64,000 bases of DNA. Source: Stappia sp. ES.058. GTDB taxonomy: Bacteria; Pseudomonadota; Alphaproteobacteria; Rhizobiales; Stappiaceae. Below, piece by piece: positions 62,214-64,000 of this stretch. How positions within the stretch are numbered: position 1 is the first letter of the stretch; each line of letters starts with the position of its first letter. Location: the NCBI RefSeq assembly GCF_900105595.1, contig NZ_LT629784.1, positions 62,001-126,000 of the forward strand, in the 5' to 3' direction. The notes under the pieces were generated by a model. The model made no database searches, was not told the DNA's origin, and saw nothing but the letters and a program-made list of their open reading frames with translations. The position numbers and the translations under genes are program-made.

Positions 62214-62813
62214 ATGACTTCGGTGCGGCAAGGGGCGCGGCACCGGGGTGGACTTGCGCATTGCGCGCGCCGACCGTGGTTGGCCGCGATCCGCAACCTT
62301 TCGAGACAGATATGCGACGCTCGCTTGTGTTCCAGGGAACGCGAGTGGGCGCTGGCGTTCGACCTTTGGACGGGACGACACCCACAAATGATGCATGCGA
62401 TTCCCCACGCGGTCTTCCTTCACGTGGAAGCCGACACACATGATGCTTCCGTGATGAGCGAAGCGCTCAAGCGAGTGACCGGCAACGTCCGGGTCCGTCG
62501 GGTGAGCGCCGCGGAGACGGCGCTCGACCTGGTTTCGGGCGGCGGCGAAGGCGGCCCTCCGTTCGATTGCGTGATTTCGTCGCTGTGCCTTCCCGGTCTC
62601 GATGGAGCCGGGCTTGCCCGACGTTTGCGCCAGCGCTTCGATGTGGCGACCCTTCCGGTCTTCGGATTGACGCGCGATGCCCCGGCCTCGACCCCGGATT
62701 GCGACTGGTTCGATGCCGTGTTCCAGAAGGCGAGCGACGCGCGCGGCCTTCTTCCCGTCGCGGCGGCGATCGTTGATCTCTGGTTTTCCCAGGCCCGTCG
62801 CTTTCACTGCTGA
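62214..62813 (+). CDS. Degenerate response-regulator receiver-like protein
   Basis: A frame of 199 residues whose part from about residue 59 (MMHAIPHAVFLHVEADTHDA) folds like a CheY receiver: an early acidic pair (Glu-Ala-Asp), then FDCVISSLCLPGLDGAGLAR where the phosphorylated Asp is expected but Ser-Ser is found, and later FQKAS with the conserved Lys. It therefore probably cannot be phosphorylated in the normal way. The first 58 residues are Arg-rich and without resemblance; ATG 62388 is an alternative start, though position after the mini-ORF favours 62214. Partner unknown. Confidence 0.6.
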   Translation: MTSVRQGARHRGGLAHCARRPWLAAIRNLSRQICDARLCSREREWALAFDLWTGRHPQMMHAIPHAVFLHVEADTHDASVMSEALKRVTGNVRVRRVSAAETALDLVSGGGEGGPPFDCVISSLCLPGLDGAGLARRLRQRFDVATLPVFGLTRDAPASTPDCDWFDAVFQKASDARGLLPVAAAIVDLWFSQARRFHC

Positions 62814-62831
62814 GATGTGCGGTTCGCGCCT

Positions 62832-63776
62832 TCAGTAACCACGTGCCGGGTCGACGCGATTGTCGAGCGTACCATCCGTTTCGAAACGCCGGATTTGCTC
62901 CGCCACATAGTCGGAAATTGCTTCCGGATCGCTGTCTGCGGCCACATGCGGGGTGATGATCGCGTTTTCGCACGCCCATAGCGGGCTTTTTTCCGCCAGC
63001 GGCTCGGTCTCGAACACATCGAGGCTCGCGGCCTTGAGCGTGCCGTCTTCCAGAGCGGCAATGAGATCCGCCTCCACATGACTGCCGCCCCGGCCGGCGT
63101 TGATGAAGACCGGTCCGCCGAGAACCCCGTCGCGGGCGAGTTTTTCCAAAACGCTCTTGTTCACAAGTCCGCGCGTCTCCGCCGTCAGCGGCAGCAGGTT
63201 CACCAGAACGTCGGTGCGCGCCAGGAAGGTGTCGAACTCCGCCGCGCCCGCGAAGCAGTCGATGCCCTCAAGCGTCTTTTTCGAGCGCGACCAGCCGGAG
63301 ACCTTGAAACCGAGACGCGTCAAAACGTCGGCGGCGTCGGCACCGAGCACGCCGAGCCCCAGGACCCCGACCCGCAGGTCGCGCGCGCTCGGTTGCTCAA
63401 GTTCACGCCAGACGCGGGTGCGCTGCTGGGCGGCGTAGGCGAGATGCTGGCGGTGATGCAGAAGAACCTGCAGCGCGATCCACTCGCTCATGCGCGCCGT
63501 CAGATCGGGATCGACGACCCGCACCATCGGCACGTCCGGAAGGCCGGCCTGGCCAAGCAGGTGGTCGACGCCCGCACCGAGCGAGAACACCACCTCCAGA
63601 TTGGGGCAGGCAGCGAGAACCTTCGCTGGCGCCTTCCACGTGAGCGCATAGCGGATATCGGCGGGGTTGCCGATGGCGTCCGGCCAGCTGCGGATGTCGC
63701 GATCCGGGAAACGCGCCTTCAACCGTGCGACCCACGTCTGCGTGTCCCATCCCTTCACCGCAACGAGCAGCGCCAT
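62832..63776 (-). CDS. ghrA: Glyoxylate/hydroxypyruvate reductase A
   Basis: A 314-residue D-2-hydroxyacid dehydrogenase. The nucleotide loop VGVLGLGVLG is near residue 137, the catalytic Arg is in FINAGRGG (about 227), Glu in DVFETEPL (about 256) and His in ITPHVAA (about 274). The N-terminal VFSLGAGVDHLL fits the GhrA branch. It would reduce glyoxylate and hydroxypyruvate with NADPH in the cytoplasm. It converges on the receiver-like gene with about 20 bases between stops. ATG 63776 gives the usual N-terminus. Confidence 0.9.
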   Translation of the reverse strand: MALLVAVKGWDTQTWVARLKARFPDRDIRSWPDAIGNPADIRYALTWKAPAKVLAACPNLEVVFSLGAGVDHLLGQAGLPDVPMVRVVDPDLTARMSEWIALQVLLHHRQHLAYAAQQRTRVWRELEQPSARDLRVGVLGLGVLGADAADVLTRLGFKVSGWSRSKKTLEGIDCFAGAAEFDTFLARTDVLVNLLPLTAETRGLVNKSVLEKLARDGVLGGPVFINAGRGGSHVEADLIAALEDGTLKAASLDVFETEPLAEKSPLWACENAIITPHVAADSDPEAISDYVAEQIRRFETDGTLDNRVDPARGY

Positions 63777-63827
63777 ATCCGTCCTCCCGAAAATGCGTCC
63801 AGAAACCTGTTTGCGATCAGACCGCTG

Positions 63828-64000
63828 TCATAGCCCGTCGGAGCGTCTGGCGAAAGGGGAGGGCGCTCCGGCGCCGTTTTCCGCAGGCCTCGGGCTCGGA
63901 TCGGAGGCAGGTGCTCGCTCGCTCGCCTGGTCCTGTCCGGGGGCGAGATCCAGATCTCCGATGCCGCGCCCGCGCTTGCCGATCTTGTCGGTGGAAATCA
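63828..64000 (-). CDS. C-terminal end of an unidentified gene, cut by the window edge
   Basis: On the minus strand an open frame enters from the right edge and stops at TGA (63830-63828). The 57 visible residues begin ISTDKIGKRGRGIGDLDLAP and end with a Pro/Ala/Ser-rich, probably disordered tail (ENGAGAPSPFARRSDGL). High-GC DNA often has open frames by chance, but the position just upstream of ghrA on the same strand, with about 50 bases between, supports a real gene. The family was not recognised. Confidence 0.45.
   Translation of the reverse strand, partial: ISTDKIGKRGRGIGDLDLAPGQDQASERAPASDPSPRPAENGAGAPSPFARRSDGL

Overview
The window is a high-GC bacterial chromosome segment. The gene set points to an alphaproteobacterium of the Hyphomicrobiales, perhaps Stappia/Roseibium-like: a cpa-type Tad pilus locus, PutA with a divergent Lrp-type regulator, a MaoC-Pta/AckA pair, HrpB, TTAACC motifs of CtrA type, and several chemoreceptors. 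The taxonomic placement is inference. No rRNA, complete tRNA, CRISPR array, insertion sequence or prophage was seen.

Layout. 1-1.3 kb: a nucleoside-recognition (Gate) membrane protein cut by the left edge, divergent from an AsnC-type regulator. 1.3-7.7 kb: three methyl-accepting chemotaxis proteins on the minus strand with unlike sensors and nearly the same signalling module; a set of related palindromes lies between two of them. 8.0-9.6 kb: an SDR oxidoreductase, then bfd-bfr for iron storage. 9.7-11.05 kb: a two-gene minus-strand unit with its own AT-rich promoter. It encodes an 87-residue peptide and an MvdD-like ATP-grasp enzyme, so it is probably a graspetide (ester- or amide-crosslinked RiPP) pathway, and it is the best candidate here for an undescribed system. 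11.2-14.8 kb: a YnjBCD-type ABC importer. 14.9-18.7 kb: putR and putA. 18.7-19.3 kb: a RelB-YafQ toxin-antitoxin pair. 19.4-24.3 kb: mgsA-glk-hrpB in overlapping order, then a DUF1194 secreted protein.

25-40 kb is a long nucleoside uptake and salvage run. A SorC/DeoR-type regulator is followed by two tandem BMP-family binding proteins, an ABC ATPase and two permeases. Then come cdd, purine-nucleoside phosphorylase, deoC, deoA, deoB, a PhyH-type Fe(II)/2-oxoglutarate dioxygenase, add, upp and an rbsK-like kinase. Imported nucleosides would be deaminated, split by phosphorolysis, and the (deoxy)ribose-1-phosphate sent through DeoB and DeoC into glycolysis, while bases return through Upp. The dioxygenase has no standard place in this route.

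40-46.4 kb: a membrane-anchored aspartic protease, an acetylpolyamine-amidohydrolase-like enzyme, a HAD hydrolase, a PhnD-like binding protein, and ackA overlapped by a MaoC-Pta fusion. 46.8-59.0 kb: the Tad/Flp pilus locus. flp, cpaA, cpaB-F, tadB and tadC are on the plus strand. Two TadE-like pseudopilins, a small secretin-N-domain protein and tadD are on the minus strand. TTAACC motifs of CtrA type lie upstream of several of these units. 59.3-64 kb: leucyl aminopeptidase, MarR regulator, NlpC/P60 peptidase, a degenerate receiver protein behind a 14-codon leader ORF, ghrA, and the tail of an unidentified gene at the right edge.
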